Positions 23,976-33,565 of a stretch of 64,000 bases of DNA are shown here, one piece after another; within the stretch, counting starts at the first letter, position 1; each line of letters starts with the position of its first letter. A model generated the notes under the pieces. That model was not told where the DNA came from. It made no database searches and worked only from the letters and a program-made list of their open reading frames with translations. Source of the stretch: DAOUJH01 sp965248955 (GTDB taxonomy: Bacteria > Chloroflexota > Dehalococcoidia > Lucifugimonadales > QGNO01); the NCBI GenBank assembly GCA_965248955.1, contig OZ252212.1, positions 186,001 to 250,000 on the forward strand, read 5' to 3'. Both the position numbers and the translations under genes were made by a program.

Positions 23976-26255
23976 ATGACAACTACAAGACGGGACTTCC
24001 TGAAATGGTCTGGGGTAGGCGCACTGGGAACGGTAGTGTTCGTAGGGTGCGGCATTCCAGAAGAGGAGCTGCTGATACAAAGCCCGGCCACTATGCCGGA
24101 GAACCTGGTGTCCGGCCTGGAAGCGTGGTATGCCACCTCTTGCGCACAGTGCGGAGCCGGGGAAGGCGTCATAGTTCGCATTATTGAAGGGCGCGCCATA
24201 AAGATAGAGGGGAATACGGACCATCCGGTAAGCCGCGGGAAAACATCGGTGAGATGCCAAGCCGGCCTGCAGGCGCTATACAACCCGGATCGACTGAACA
24301 GCCCAATGAAACGCACCGGTGATCGGGGTTCAGGCGAATTTACGCCAATCACCTGGGACCAGGCATTAGATGAATTGACCGCCGCCTTGCAAAGCCAAAA
24401 TCCAAGCTCCGTAACCATGATCACCGACCCCATGCGGGGAACCCTGGGCAAGATCGCCAAACGATTCATGAACGGATACGGCGGCGGTCACATGGCGTTG
24501 GAATCGATGGAGAATACGGTGCTTCGCAGGGTTGCCAGGGAGTTGTTCCAGCAAGACCAGCTGCCCCTCTTCGAAATAGAGAAGGCCGACTACGTTCTTA
24601 ACTTTGGCGCCGACTTTCTCTCCACGTGGCTGTCCCCGGTGCAGTACGGCAGGGCCTATGGTGCGTTCAGGCAGGGGCGCGATCACCGCGGGACTCTGGT
24701 ACAGATAGAGCCGCGCATGTCCATGACGGCGGCCAACGCCGACAAGTGGCATTACCTGAATCCGGGAACGGAAGGAATGGCGGCCCTCAGCATTGCTTAC
24801 GTGCTCATGTCGGAGTTTGCCGGCAGGCTGGACGCTGCGGCGGTCAACGCTATGACGGGAGGTGCCGGAGCACAGGCTCTATCGGCGTTCGCCCCCGAGT
24901 CCCTAGCCGGGAATACTGGTCTTTCTGCTGATTCTATTCGACAGGTAGCGCACGATCTGGCAGAAAGCCAGCACAGCCTGGTCATAGGCGGCGGCCCCGC
25001 GGCGGCCCACACAAACGGCCTTGCCAATATGAAGGCCATCTACAGCTTGAACTTTCTCCTTGACAGCATCAACAGGGATGGAGGCATCAAGTTCAACCCC
25101 ACTTCTCCCCTGGAAGAAGAGGATGCAGTCTCAGATGTAGCCACATTTGCTGATTGGGAAGACCTCAAAAACAGGATGAACGCCGGCCAGGTAGGCGCTC
25201 TTCTGGTGCATGGAGCCAACCCCGCATACACGCTGGAGTCGATCGATTTTGCCGGTGCGGCTGCCAGCGTTGGCACAATCGTCAGCTTTGCCAGCTTCAT
25301 GGATGAAACGGCTGCCCTGGCCGATCTGATACTGCCCGACCACACCTACCTAGAGTCCTGGGGAGACGACGTTCCCAATCCAGGACCCGGATATCAGGTC
25401 GTGACCCTCCAGCAGCCGGTGGTGTTCCCTTTCCACCAAGAAGGTGGACGCGGCACCAGGGCGTTCGGTGATGTCCTGTTGGACCTGTCGCGTAGGTTGG
25501 GAGGTGCAGGGTTCAATCTGCCCTGGCAGACAATGAAAGACGCCGTGAGAGCCAGCGCCCAAGATCTGCAAAGGCTGAATAGAGGATCGGTACGCGCTGC
25601 TGATTTCGAGGCTTTCTGGATCTCAGCACTGCAAAGAGGCGGTTGGTGGGACGAGAGCTTCAAAGGGAGCCGGCAGACCGGTTCTCCACCACTGCTATCT
25701 GAACTGGCGGACACCCCTGATTTCTCCAGCGGCATGGGCGATTACCCCTTCTATCTGATACCTTTTCAATCGAACTCGATAACCGACGGGCGCGGCGCCA
25801 ACCAGCCCTGGTTACAAGCTGCACCCGATCCGTTGACAACCGCGACTTGGGAGACGTGGGTGGAGATCAACCAGCGCAGAGCTGATGAGTTGGACATAAA
25901 GGAAGGAGACATCCTCGACATACAATCGCCCAGCGGAACCATCAGAGCCTTGGCCTATCCAACTCCCGCGGCTCACCCGGACGTGCTATCGATTCCCACC
26001 GGACTGGGCCACACTCACTATGGAAACTACGAAATAGGCCCCGACATGTCCCGCACCATGGTGGCCAAGGACCGGGGTTCCAACGTGATGTCCATTGTTT
26101 CACCATTGAAGGACGGCCAGACCAATGCGCTGGCATGGTCAGCCACCAGAGTTCGCATCAACAAAACGGGCGAGTGGGTGCGCCTGCCTAAGTTTGAAGG
26201 GACGGTGCCGCCTCAGTTCTCTGAAGGGCTGTTCCCACTATCCAAGCCAACGTGA
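23976..26255 (+). CDS. Alternative complex III molybdopterin-family subunit (ActB, catalytic-like half)
   Basis: This 759-residue protein belongs to the complex iron-sulfur molybdoenzyme family. It starts with a Tat signal (TRRDFLKWSGVGALG) merging into a lipobox-like VGCG. The N-terminal domain shows CAQCGAGEG and later SVRCQAGLQALYNPDRL, keeping fewer cysteines than a cubane site needs. ActB in ACIII is known to lack molybdenum cofactor in this domain. The iron-sulfur half of ActB is a separate gene here (26286-27014), whereas ActB is commonly one fused protein. Confidence 0.9.
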   Translation: MTTTRRDFLKWSGVGALGTVVFVGCGIPEEELLIQSPATMPENLVSGLEAWYATSCAQCGAGEGVIVRIIEGRAIKIEGNTDHPVSRGKTSVRCQAGLQALYNPDRLNSPMKRTGDRGSGEFTPITWDQALDELTAALQSQNPSSVTMITDPMRGTLGKIAKRFMNGYGGGHMALESMENTVLRRVARELFQQDQLPLFEIEKADYVLNFGADFLSTWLSPVQYGRAYGAFRQGRDHRGTLVQIEPRMSMTAANADKWHYLNPGTEGMAALSIAYVLMSEFAGRLDAAAVNAMTGGAGAQALSAFAPESLAGNTGLSADSIRQVAHDLAESQHSLVIGGGPAAAHTNGLANMKAIYSLNFLLDSINRDGGIKFNPTSPLEEEDAVSDVATFADWEDLKNRMNAGQVGALLVHGANPAYTLESIDFAGAAASVGTIVSFASFMDETAALADLILPDHTYLESWGDDVPNPGPGYQVVTLQQPVVFPFHQEGGRGTRAFGDVLLDLSRRLGGAGFNLPWQTMKDAVRASAQDLQRLNRGSVRAADFEAFWISALQRGGWWDESFKGSRQTGSPPLLSELADTPDFSSGMGDYPFYLIPFQSNSITDGRGANQPWLQAAPDPLTTATWETWVEINQRRADELDIKEGDILDIQSPSGTIRALAYPTPAAHPDVLSIPTGLGHTHYGNYEIGPDMSRTMVAKDRGSNVMSIVSPLKDGQTNALAWSATRVRINKTGEWVRLPKFEGTVPPQFSEGLFPLSKPT

Positions 26256-26285
26256 CGGCGCGACCCATTAAATGAGGAGTTGTAG

Positions 26286-27014
26286 ATGGTAACGGCAAGG
26301 AAAGACAGAAAGTGGCAGATGGTGGTGGACGTCGACAAGTGCACCGGTTGCCAGGCGTGTGTAATAGCGTGCCAGGCGGAGAACAACGTGTCACTCAACT
26401 CAGACGAGATATTCAGGCAGCGTCGCGCCATCGAGTGGATCCGTATAGAGCGCTACTGGGAGGGCGAGTTCCCTGACGTGAAAGCCCGCTTCCTGCCGGT
26501 GCTCTGCCAGCAATGCGGCAACGCTCCTTGTGAGCCCGTATGCCCGGTATTTGCCACGTACCATAACAATGAGGGCTTGAACGTTCAGGTCTACAACCGT
26601 TGTGTGGGCACGCGCTACTGTCAGAACAACTGCCCCTACCACGTGAGGTTCTTCAACTTCTGGGAACCGGTTTGGCCGGAGTCTTTGCGCAATCAGCTTA
26701 ATCCGGACGTAACGGTGAGAAGCCGCGGTGTCATGGAGAAGTGCACTTTCTGCGTACAGAGGATTAGAAGAGGCGAACTGGATGCCGATAGGGAAGGGCG
26801 CGAGGTGCGCGACGGCGATATTCAGCCGGCATGCGCACAGGCCTGCCCAACCGATGCTCTGCAATTTGGCGACGTGAATGATCCCGAAAGCAGAGTATCC
26901 CAATTTGCCAGCAACAAGCGAGCGTTCCATCTACGGGAACAGCTGGGCACGGATACCAACGTAATTTATCTCTCTAAAGTTGATGCGGAGGCCAAAGAGC
27001 TTACCCATGCCTGA
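26286..27014 (+). CDS. Alternative complex III iron-sulfur subunit (ActB ferredoxin half)
   Basis: This 242-residue protein resembles NrfC/DmsB-type ferredoxins. Cysteine groups appear as CTGCQACVIAC, CQQCGNAPCEPVC, CVGTRYCQNNC, CTFCVQRI and CAQACP, enough for three to four Fe-S clusters. It would carry electrons between the NrfD-like membrane subunits and the pentaheme cytochrome. GAGGAGT lies before the ATG. Its stop overlaps the next start by 8 bp. Confidence 0.92.
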   Translation: MVTARKDRKWQMVVDVDKCTGCQACVIACQAENNVSLNSDEIFRQRRAIEWIRIERYWEGEFPDVKARFLPVLCQQCGNAPCEPVCPVFATYHNNEGLNVQVYNRCVGTRYCQNNCPYHVRFFNFWEPVWPESLRNQLNPDVTVRSRGVMEKCTFCVQRIRRGELDADREGREVRDGDIQPACAQACPTDALQFGDVNDPESRVSQFASNKRAFHLREQLGTDTNVIYLSKVDAEAKELTHA

Positions 27015-28401
27015 CCACCACGACTTCGGGCCGGAGATAACTATAGACGGGTTCAACCGCGATATAGCTGAACGGCACTCGACTATTGGCAGGGGTCACC
27101 GCAACCTGATCCTGGCAAGCGGGGCTTTGCTGTTGCTGGGAATAGCCGCTTTTACAGCTAGGGCTATAGGTGACGGCTTCGAGTACAGATTCCCCTGGGG
27201 ATACTATGCCGCCGTGGTGGCGTTTCTAATGACCACGGCGGGAGCAGCGCCCCTCGTAATTGTGGCGCTACGGATTGTGAAAGCGCACTGGCGCAGACCC
27301 CTGGCCCGCGTCTCAGAGCTGTACGCCGCCGTGGGACTGCTTACGTTCGTCATGTTCCTGCCCCTGCTTTTCCTCGTTCCTTCCGCGAACAACCGGTTCA
27401 CTCTGTGGTTTCAGGCCGATGAGGGCGGCTCAGCGATACGAATACCAGGAGCGCCGCATTTTTGGATCTTGTTGATCGTGGCGCTGCTGATAATATGCGG
27501 CGTGGCATTGCTATGCATGTCTTCCCGTCCGGATAGCGCCAACCTGAGCGACCTCAGATCCCGACCAAGGGGTCTGTTGAGTCGTGGCTGGCTTGGAACA
27601 CGGAAGCAGTGGTTGACGATGCGGATGGGGCTGGCTTTCCTTGGCGCGTTCTATTTCATACTCCTGGTGGGAACGCTTTCTCTGTTCAGCGTAGATTTCG
27701 CTATGGCACTGGTGCCGGGTTGGAAGGACGCCATTTTTCCGGCTTTCCAATCGTTGACCGGTCTGCAGGCCGGCCTGGCCACCGTGATAGTAACTCTATG
27801 GCTGGTGCGGCGGTACGGTGGATTCCAGGACTACATTCGTATGGAGCACTTCTGGGGCGCCAGCAAAATACTCCTTGCCCTATCCCTGATGTGGTTCTAC
27901 TTCTGGTGGTCCGGCTTCATCATCTTCTGGTACGGCCGCTTGCCCGTGGAACAGGACGTGCTCAGCCTGCTGATGTTTGGGCCCTATAGGGTGCTCTTCT
28001 TTGGGGCGTTCATCCTCAACTTTGTGGCGCCTTTCTTGATATTGCTATGGAACGGAGTACGCAAGACCACGTGGGGGCCCACTCTCGCCGCTGCCTCAAT
28101 ACTGATTGGCACGCTGATCGACAAAATACGGATTTACGTCGCCTCATACTCGGTGGATTTCCGCGGCTCGTCGGTGAACATAGCCGACCACGACCTAGCC
28201 CTCATCCCGGCCACACATTATCCCGATGTACTGGACTTACTCATAATAGTAGGGGGCATCTCCGGTGGAATATTCGTGTTGTCGCTGGCGGCAAGGTATG
28301 CGCCAGTATTCTCGCTGTGGGAGATGTCTGAAGGCCTGAGACTGCGGGCGGTCAGGCCGTTCTTGAGAACACGTCTGTTGATACTGGGCAAACCGGAGTA
28401 G
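27007..28401 (+). CDS. NrfD-like membrane subunit 1 (ActF-like)
   Basis: This 464-residue protein has about ten membrane helices, the PsrC/NrfD fold. The first segments (GHRNLILASGALLLLGIAAF, FPWGYYAAVVAFLMTTAGAAPLVIVAL) followed by VKAHWRRPLARVSE are characteristic. It is less like canonical ActC than the next gene, so I assign it to the ActF role. An in-frame TTG at 26980 exists, but ATG at 27007 overlaps the preceding stop as elsewhere in this operon. It probably contributes a quinol site or proton path. Confidence 0.85.
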   Translation: MPDHHDFGPEITIDGFNRDIAERHSTIGRGHRNLILASGALLLLGIAAFTARAIGDGFEYRFPWGYYAAVVAFLMTTAGAAPLVIVALRIVKAHWRRPLARVSELYAAVGLLTFVMFLPLLFLVPSANNRFTLWFQADEGGSAIRIPGAPHFWILLIVALLIICGVALLCMSSRPDSANLSDLRSRPRGLLSRGWLGTRKQWLTMRMGLAFLGAFYFILLVGTLSLFSVDFAMALVPGWKDAIFPAFQSLTGLQAGLATVIVTLWLVRRYGGFQDYIRMEHFWGASKILLALSLMWFYFWWSGFIIFWYGRLPVEQDVLSLLMFGPYRVLFFGAFILNFVAPFLILLWNGVRKTTWGPTLAAASILIGTLIDKIRIYVASYSVDFRGSSVNIADHDLALIPATHYPDVLDLLIIVGGISGGIFVLSLAARYAPVFSLWEMSEGLRLRAVRPFLRTRLLILGKPE

Positions 28402-28424
28402 GTGTTAAGGAAGCGTCATAGCAA

Positions 28425-29801
28425 ATGCAACAACGGGTGACACTCCCACATAGACAGATCAACGCGGACTTACTCAATGTCACGCTGAAAGCCCCCCTCT
28501 GGTGGTGGCTGACAGTCGGCTTTCTGGGAACTCTGGTGCTGCTGGCGTTTCTTGCCATCAGCTTCATGGTCAACAAGGGGCTGGGGGTTACCGGGCTGAA
28601 CCGTCCCGTGATGTGGGGCTTCTTCATAGTAGACTTTGTGTTTTGGATAGGGATCAGCCACGCGGGAGTAATGCTCTCCGCCATTCTGAGACTGAGCAAG
28701 GCGGAATGGCGCCGGCCGGCGACACGCGCTGCTGAGGTGCTGACGGTTCTTTCGTTGCTGTGGGCGGCCCTGCACCCCGTGATCCACGCCGGCCGTCTCT
28801 GGCGTGTGCTCTACTGGGCATTTCCCTACGACTTCTCCAGGGGGCTGTGGATCAACGTGCGCTCGCCGTTGATTTGGGACCCCAGCGCCATCTTTACCTA
28901 TCTCACGGGAAGCACGCTCTTCGTAATGGTGGCCTTGATTCCCGACCTAGCCGTCCTGCGAGACAGGACCACCGGGCTGCGCCACCAGATATACAGCCTG
29001 ATGGCCATGGGCTGGCGAGGTACGCCGCGCCAGTGGAAGCTTCAGATAGTGGCCGGATTCCTGCTTTCTGCATTGCTGCTGCCGGTGTTCATTTCGGTGC
29101 ATAGCATAGTGTCGTGGGACTTTGCCGTGGCCATATCCGTTGAAGCGTGGCACGTCACCATCTTCGCTCCTTACTTCGTCATCGGAGCGGTGCACTCCGG
29201 AGTGTCGGCGGTGGTCACTATGATGATCCTGATGAGATGGTTGTTCGGCTGGCACGCCTACATACGTGAGGAGCACATGGACGCCCTGGGCAAACTGCTC
29301 ATTGTAATAGCCACGACATGGCTGTACTTCTTCTTCCTGGAGTTCTCCTTCGCACTGTTCAGCCAGGAGTCCCAGGAAATCGCGCTCCGTGAGCTTCAGG
29401 TGTTCACCTGGCCATGGTGGCCCCTGTTCGTCGTATTCATCATCGCCGCTTACGTCTTCCCGGTTCCCATGTGGCTGTCCAGAAGGGTACGCCGCAACTG
29501 GGTGTTGATGCTCATTACGTCGCTGACGGTCAACGTGGGTATGTGGCTGGAGCGGCTGATAATTGTAATCCCCGGCCTGGCAAGGAAAACGCCGTTCACC
29601 TTCGATTGGGGCACGTACAGTCCCAGCATTATCGAGATCACCATCATAGTTGGGGGCTTTGCATTCGTTTTCTTGGCGCTCCTCTTGTTCGCCAAGGTAT
29701 TCCCCCTGATTCCTTTGTTCGATATCAAGGAAGGCCAGACTTTGAGTGAAGACATTAAGATCGGACGGAGAAGTGTGCCGGCTCTCCGAGTAGAGGAGTA
29801 G
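28425..29801 (+). CDS. NrfD-like membrane subunit 2 (ActC)
   Basis: This 458-residue protein has about ten helices. VTGLNRPVMWGFFIVDFVF, WIGISHAGVMLSAILRL and WRRPATRAAEVLTVLSLLWAA agree with the ActC consensus around the quinol-binding face. AAGGAAG lies upstream of the ATG. It follows the ActF-like gene, whereas the usual order puts actC directly after actB and actF last. Confidence 0.9.
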   Translation: MQQRVTLPHRQINADLLNVTLKAPLWWWLTVGFLGTLVLLAFLAISFMVNKGLGVTGLNRPVMWGFFIVDFVFWIGISHAGVMLSAILRLSKAEWRRPATRAAEVLTVLSLLWAALHPVIHAGRLWRVLYWAFPYDFSRGLWINVRSPLIWDPSAIFTYLTGSTLFVMVALIPDLAVLRDRTTGLRHQIYSLMAMGWRGTPRQWKLQIVAGFLLSALLLPVFISVHSIVSWDFAVAISVEAWHVTIFAPYFVIGAVHSGVSAVVTMMILMRWLFGWHAYIREEHMDALGKLLIVIATTWLYFFFLEFSFALFSQESQEIALRELQVFTWPWWPLFVVFIIAAYVFPVPMWLSRRVRRNWVLMLITSLTVNVGMWLERLIIVIPGLARKTPFTFDWGTYSPSIIEITIIVGGFAFVFLALLLFAKVFPLIPLFDIKEGQTLSEDIKIGRRSVPALRVEE

Positions 29802-29805
29802 GACA

Positions 29806-30312
29806 ATGACTCAGATGCTTGCGCTATTCAAAGAAGAAGAGGCGGCTGCCAGCGCCACTGAGGCCCTTCAGCAAGCAGGCCACAGCAACCAAACATTTGA
29901 TATCCTGACAGGCTCGCCCTACCCGGAAGGCGCATTTGGAGAAGCGGAGCCCAAGCATAGGTTGTACGTCTTCCCACTTATGGGCGCCATCACGGGATTC
30001 TCAGTGGGACTTCTCTTGATGACTGCCACGCAGGCGGCCTTCCCCCTGGTGGTGGGCGGCAAGCCCATACTTTCCATACCGGCAATGCTCATACCCATGT
30101 ATGAAGGTACTATGCTGGGAGCCATCCTCTTCACGGTGGCAGGCATATTCTTCGAATCCAGGATACCCAACCTGAATGGCGGGCTGTACGACCCGCGCAT
30201 TACGGAGGGGTACATAGGAATAACAATGCGTGTGCCGGCTGAAACCGCACCTTCCGTAGAGCAGATTCTAAAGCAAGCAGGCGCCGAGGACGTCCTGCAG
30301 CGTGAAGGCTGA
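29806..30312 (+). CDS. actD: Alternative complex III subunit ActD (DUF3341)
   Basis: This 168-residue protein has the DUF3341 pattern: an N-terminal soluble ferredoxin-fold-like part with FKEEEAAASATEALQQAG and the segment ILTGSPYPEGAFG, two membrane helices (about 57-78 and 90-113), and a C-terminal segment YDPRITEGYIGITMRVP. ActD is a peripheral membrane subunit of unclear role. GAGGAG precedes the ATG, and the gap to actC is 4 bp. Confidence 0.92.
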   Translation: MTQMLALFKEEEAAASATEALQQAGHSNQTFDILTGSPYPEGAFGEAEPKHRLYVFPLMGAITGFSVGLLLMTATQAAFPLVVGGKPILSIPAMLIPMYEGTMLGAILFTVAGIFFESRIPNLNGGLYDPRITEGYIGITMRVPAETAPSVEQILKQAGAEDVLQREG

Positions 30313-30335
30313 ACACCGGCTTACCTGAGATAGAG

Positions 30336-30932
30336 ATGGGTCTAGCGCCAATGAAACTAGCCAAGCAGAATAGAAGACCGGTCATCTTCGCAGCATTGAG
30401 CATTCTTGCCGTATTGATGCTGGGCTGCTCAACCGGGACATATCCCCTGGACATTTTCCCGGAGATGCATTACCAGCAGTCATACAAGATTCAAGAGCCG
30501 CCCAGCCTTTCCGCGCCGCCCGATTCCGTGCCCACGTCAGGCGGGGAAGTGCAATTCGCCTTTACCGATGCCGGAAGCGTGGCTAGCCCGTTCCCTTCCA
30601 GTCAGGCAACGATTCAGCGAGGCGCGGAGCTGTTCCGCGTCAACTGCTCGGTGTGTCATGGAGCCGGCGCCGAAGGAAACGGCCCAATGCAAGCAAGGCT
30701 AGAGGAGGCTGGATACTCCGGGGCAGTTGCCAACCTGACCACGGGCGCCACTCCCAACAGGCCCGACGGCGAGGTGTTCTTCATAATCAGCAACGGATGG
30801 GTGGCAACCCTGATGGGAATGGGTATGTCGGAAGAGGCTGCGTCTCAGTTCCTCATGCCGCCCTTTAGGAAGCTAATCAGCGAGGACGACCGCTGGATGA
30901 TCTTGCACTACCTGCGATCCATTGAGAAGTAG
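30336..30932 (+). CDS. actE: Alternative complex III monoheme cytochrome c lipoprotein (ActE)
   Basis: This 198-residue lipoprotein (lipobox MLGC) has a conserved family segment YPLDIFPEMHYQQSYK that opens the mature protein. One CXXCH site (CSVCHGAGAEGNG) gives a class I cytochrome c domain with a distal methionine candidate in the MGMGMSEE or FLMPPFRKL region. It is predicted to pass electrons from ACIII to the terminal oxidase. A second ATG at 30351 is possible and gives a shorter signal sequence. It is the last gene of the operon. Confidence 0.9.
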   Translation: MGLAPMKLAKQNRRPVIFAALSILAVLMLGCSTGTYPLDIFPEMHYQQSYKIQEPPSLSAPPDSVPTSGGEVQFAFTDAGSVASPFPSSQATIQRGAELFRVNCSVCHGAGAEGNGPMQARLEEAGYSGAVANLTTGATPNRPDGEVFFIISNGWVATLMGMGMSEEAASQFLMPPFRKLISEDDRWMILHYLRSIEK

Positions 30933-30985
30933 CTGATATCCCATCTCCATTCAACCGATCCCTACTCCTGCTTCACGTCGCGGCA

Positions 30986-31014
30986 CTGACTGGCCCCGCT
31001 CTCACTGCTATACT
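30986..31014 (+). promoter_or_regulatory. Probable promoter of cytochrome c assembly genes
   Basis: CTGACT (30986-30991), 17 bp, and TATACT (31009-31014, 5 of 6) lie 31 bp upstream of the ccmH TTG start. The gap after actE is 113 bp, so separate control of the assembly genes is plausible. Confidence 0.5.
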
Positions 31015-31045
31015 TAGCTCTAACAATCTTATCGGGCTTGGAAAT

Positions 31046-31558
31046 TTGGCAATTAGGTTACAGCAGCATAATCAGGCAAGGGTACTTCTCTCCGTAGTCG
31101 CTGTCCTCGCCTTGCTTGCCGTCGCTTGCCAGAGAAGCAGTGCGGAGCTTTCGCAGGATGAGCGAGCGCAGGCGCTGGACAAGCAACTGATGTGCCCGGT
31201 CTGTCCCAGCGAGACCATCGACCAGTCTCAGGTCGAACTGGCGAAACAGATGAGAGCTACAGTGCGCGAAAGGCTAACGGACGGCGAATCCGCGGGGGAA
31301 ATCAAGGCCTTCTTCGTCGATAGATATGGCGACAACGTGCTGGCCGCGCCACCCGCAAGGGGCTTTAATATAGTGGTCTGGGTAATAGCAGGGCTGGCGC
31401 TTCCCATTGCCGCGGCCATTCTGGTACTGGCTCTAAAGATCATGCGAAGGCGAGTGGAAACCGTACCCGCACCGGCCCAGCCTAAAGTGGATGCTGGAGA
31501 ATTGGAGACATATCTTTCCAAAGTGGATGACGAGATGTTGGACACTCTTGGTAGATAG
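31046..31558 (+). CDS. ccmH: Cytochrome c maturation protein CcmH (CcmH/CycL type)
   Basis: This 170-residue protein has an N-terminal lipobox-like helix (LLAVAC, Cys28), the redox motif CPVC (Cys50-Cys53) in LDKQLMCPVCPSETIDQSQ, and a second membrane helix near 107-128. CcmH keeps the apocytochrome CXXCH cysteines reduced for heme attachment. The second half contains IKAFFVDRYGDNVLAAPPARGFN, typical of the family. The TTG start at 31046 is inferred from where the signal sequence begins. Confidence 0.9.
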   Translation: MAIRLQQHNQARVLLSVVAVLALLAVACQRSSAELSQDERAQALDKQLMCPVCPSETIDQSQVELAKQMRATVRERLTDGESAGEIKAFFVDRYGDNVLAAPPARGFNIVVWVIAGLALPIAAAILVLALKIMRRRVETVPAPAQPKVDAGELETYLSKVDDEMLDTLGR

Positions 31559-31572
31559 CAAAAGGGGTTAGA

Positions 31573-33555
31573 TTGGCAGAGGCAGGGTTTGTTTCATTAC
31601 TAATTGCGCTTGCCTTGTCCATATACGGGATGATTGGTTCAGTGGTGGGGAAGCGGACCGGGGCGCATCAGCTGCAAGTGAGCGCCAAGCGAACAGCTTA
31701 CCTTGTGCCAGTAGCGCTCCTCATATCCACACTCGCGCTGGTAATCGCCTTTTTGCGTCACGACTTCAAGCTGGGGTACGTAGCGGGCCACAGCAACCTG
31801 GCCATGGACCCAGTGTATACCTGGGTAGCGTTCTATTCCGGCAATGAAGGGTCCTTGCTCTACATAGCCTTTGTCCTTTCATTGATGACCGCCGCCGTAG
31901 CGGCCTTTGCCCCCAGGACTTTGAGCGGGAGTATGCCCTATACGCTGGCCATTCTCATGGGGGTGCAGACGTTTTTCCTTGGTGTGATGAGCATCATGGC
32001 AAATCCCTTCGACGTTTTGCCCGTCACTCCTCCCGACGGCCAGGGCATCAATCCGCTGCTGACCCACCCTGGAATGTTCTTCCATCCGCCTATGCTCATG
32101 GCCGGGCTGGTGGGCGTTTCCGTGCCCTTTGCCCTGGCTATGGGCATGCTCATCAATGGCAGCACCTCCGATGATTGGGTGGAAACGGGACGCGTATGGA
32201 GCCTGATCATCTGGGCCATTCTGGGAATAGGGCTGCTGCTGGGGTCCTGGTGGGCTTATACCATACTTGGCTGGGGAGGTTACTGGGCATGGGATCCCAT
32301 TGAAAACGTTGCCCTGATGCCCTGGTTGGTTCTGACTGGATTCCTCCATTCAATCATGGTACAGAAGCGAAGAGGCTTGTTCAGAGTATGGAACATTGTA
32401 TTGATGAACGTGGCATTTACATTGGCGCTGTTTGGCATTTTCATCAACCGCGGCGGGCCCGTTGTATCTGTACACTCCTTTGCCTCCTCCACCTTGGGAT
32501 GGGTTTTCCTGGGGTTCTTGGCGTTCAGCCTGCTCTTCTCCTTTGGGGTCTTCTTCATCAGGTACGGCAGTTTACGCAGCGCGACTTCCCTTGATTCAAC
32601 TCTGTCTAGAGAAGCTGCGTTCCTTGCCAACAATCTGCTCTTGCTGTCCATTGCGTTTGTGACTCTGTGGGGCGTTGTATTTCCCCTGATATCGGAGGTG
32701 TTCCGCGGTGTCACAGTGACGGTAGGCGCACCGTTCTACGACCGGGTCAACGGGCCTTTGTTCTTGGTACTGATCCTCCTCATGGGAGTGGGCCCGTTGA
32801 TGCCCTGGAGGAGTGCCTCCTGGTCGAGCCTGAGAAGGGCCGTCCAGACACCGGGACTCGTGGCGCTGGGAACAATGGCTCTGCTGCTGGCTTTTCGCGT
32901 AACCCACCCCTTCGCTCTGATTAGCTACGGGCTTTGCGCTTTTGTAGCTGCAGGCATATTTCGTGAATGGGCGAAGGGAACGGCTTCACGGCGCAGAAAG
33001 GGAGCGAGCTATCCTCTGGCTTTCTTTGGACTGATTGCATCCAACCGGCCGCGATACGGGGGCTACATCGTGCACCTCGCAATCGTTGCCCTTGCGTTGG
33101 GGGTGATAGGGTCTACCTTTTACGGCGTGCAGCGAGACGTCATCCTAGCGCCGGGCGAATCCGTAGACGTAGAAGGTTACAGGATCGAATACACGGGGAC
33201 GCGGACCCAGGTACGATCCGACAGGACCGAGTTTCTTAACGACCTGCAAGTATCCCAGGGCAACGGAGAACCCAGGCCAATGATGGCGTGGCGCGCCTTC
33301 TACCCGGCTCAGAACCTAGCAGCCACCAGGGCCGCCATCAGATCGACGCCTATAGAAGACTTGTACATCGTCTCCAGCGAATCATTAGACGACGGCAGGG
33401 TTGCTTTCAGAATACTTGTCAACCCCCTGGTTTGGTGGATGTGGCTGGCAGGGCCAATACTTGTCCTCGGAACGCTCGTTGCATTGTGGCCGCAGAAGGT
33501 CCCAGCCACTGCCAGAACGCAGAGGCCAGTTGAAAGCTCAGTGCCGGCAGTATGA
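31573..33555 (+). CDS. ccmF: Cytochrome c heme lyase subunit CcmF
   Basis: This 660-residue polytopic protein has the tryptophan-rich WWD domain (GWGGYWAWDPIENVALMPWL, about residues 235-254) that handles heme, plus conserved histidine regions (LLTHPGMFFHPP; FLHSIMVQKRRGLFRVWN). Around 14 helices are expected. It joins heme to apocytochromes such as ActA and ActE. The TTG start has AAAGGGG 6 bp upstream. CcmA-E are not in the window and would have to be elsewhere. Confidence 0.93.
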   Translation: MAEAGFVSLLIALALSIYGMIGSVVGKRTGAHQLQVSAKRTAYLVPVALLISTLALVIAFLRHDFKLGYVAGHSNLAMDPVYTWVAFYSGNEGSLLYIAFVLSLMTAAVAAFAPRTLSGSMPYTLAILMGVQTFFLGVMSIMANPFDVLPVTPPDGQGINPLLTHPGMFFHPPMLMAGLVGVSVPFALAMGMLINGSTSDDWVETGRVWSLIIWAILGIGLLLGSWWAYTILGWGGYWAWDPIENVALMPWLVLTGFLHSIMVQKRRGLFRVWNIVLMNVAFTLALFGIFINRGGPVVSVHSFASSTLGWVFLGFLAFSLLFSFGVFFIRYGSLRSATSLDSTLSREAAFLANNLLLLSIAFVTLWGVVFPLISEVFRGVTVTVGAPFYDRVNGPLFLVLILLMGVGPLMPWRSASWSSLRRAVQTPGLVALGTMALLLAFRVTHPFALISYGLCAFVAAGIFREWAKGTASRRRKGASYPLAFFGLIASNRPRYGGYIVHLAIVALALGVIGSTFYGVQRDVILAPGESVDVEGYRIEYTGTRTQVRSDRTEFLNDLQVSQGNGEPRPMMAWRAFYPAQNLAATRAAIRSTPIEDLYIVSSESLDDGRVAFRILVNPLVWWMWLAGPILVLGTLVALWPQKVPATARTQRPVESSVPAV

Positions 33556-33565
33556 GGTAAAGCTA

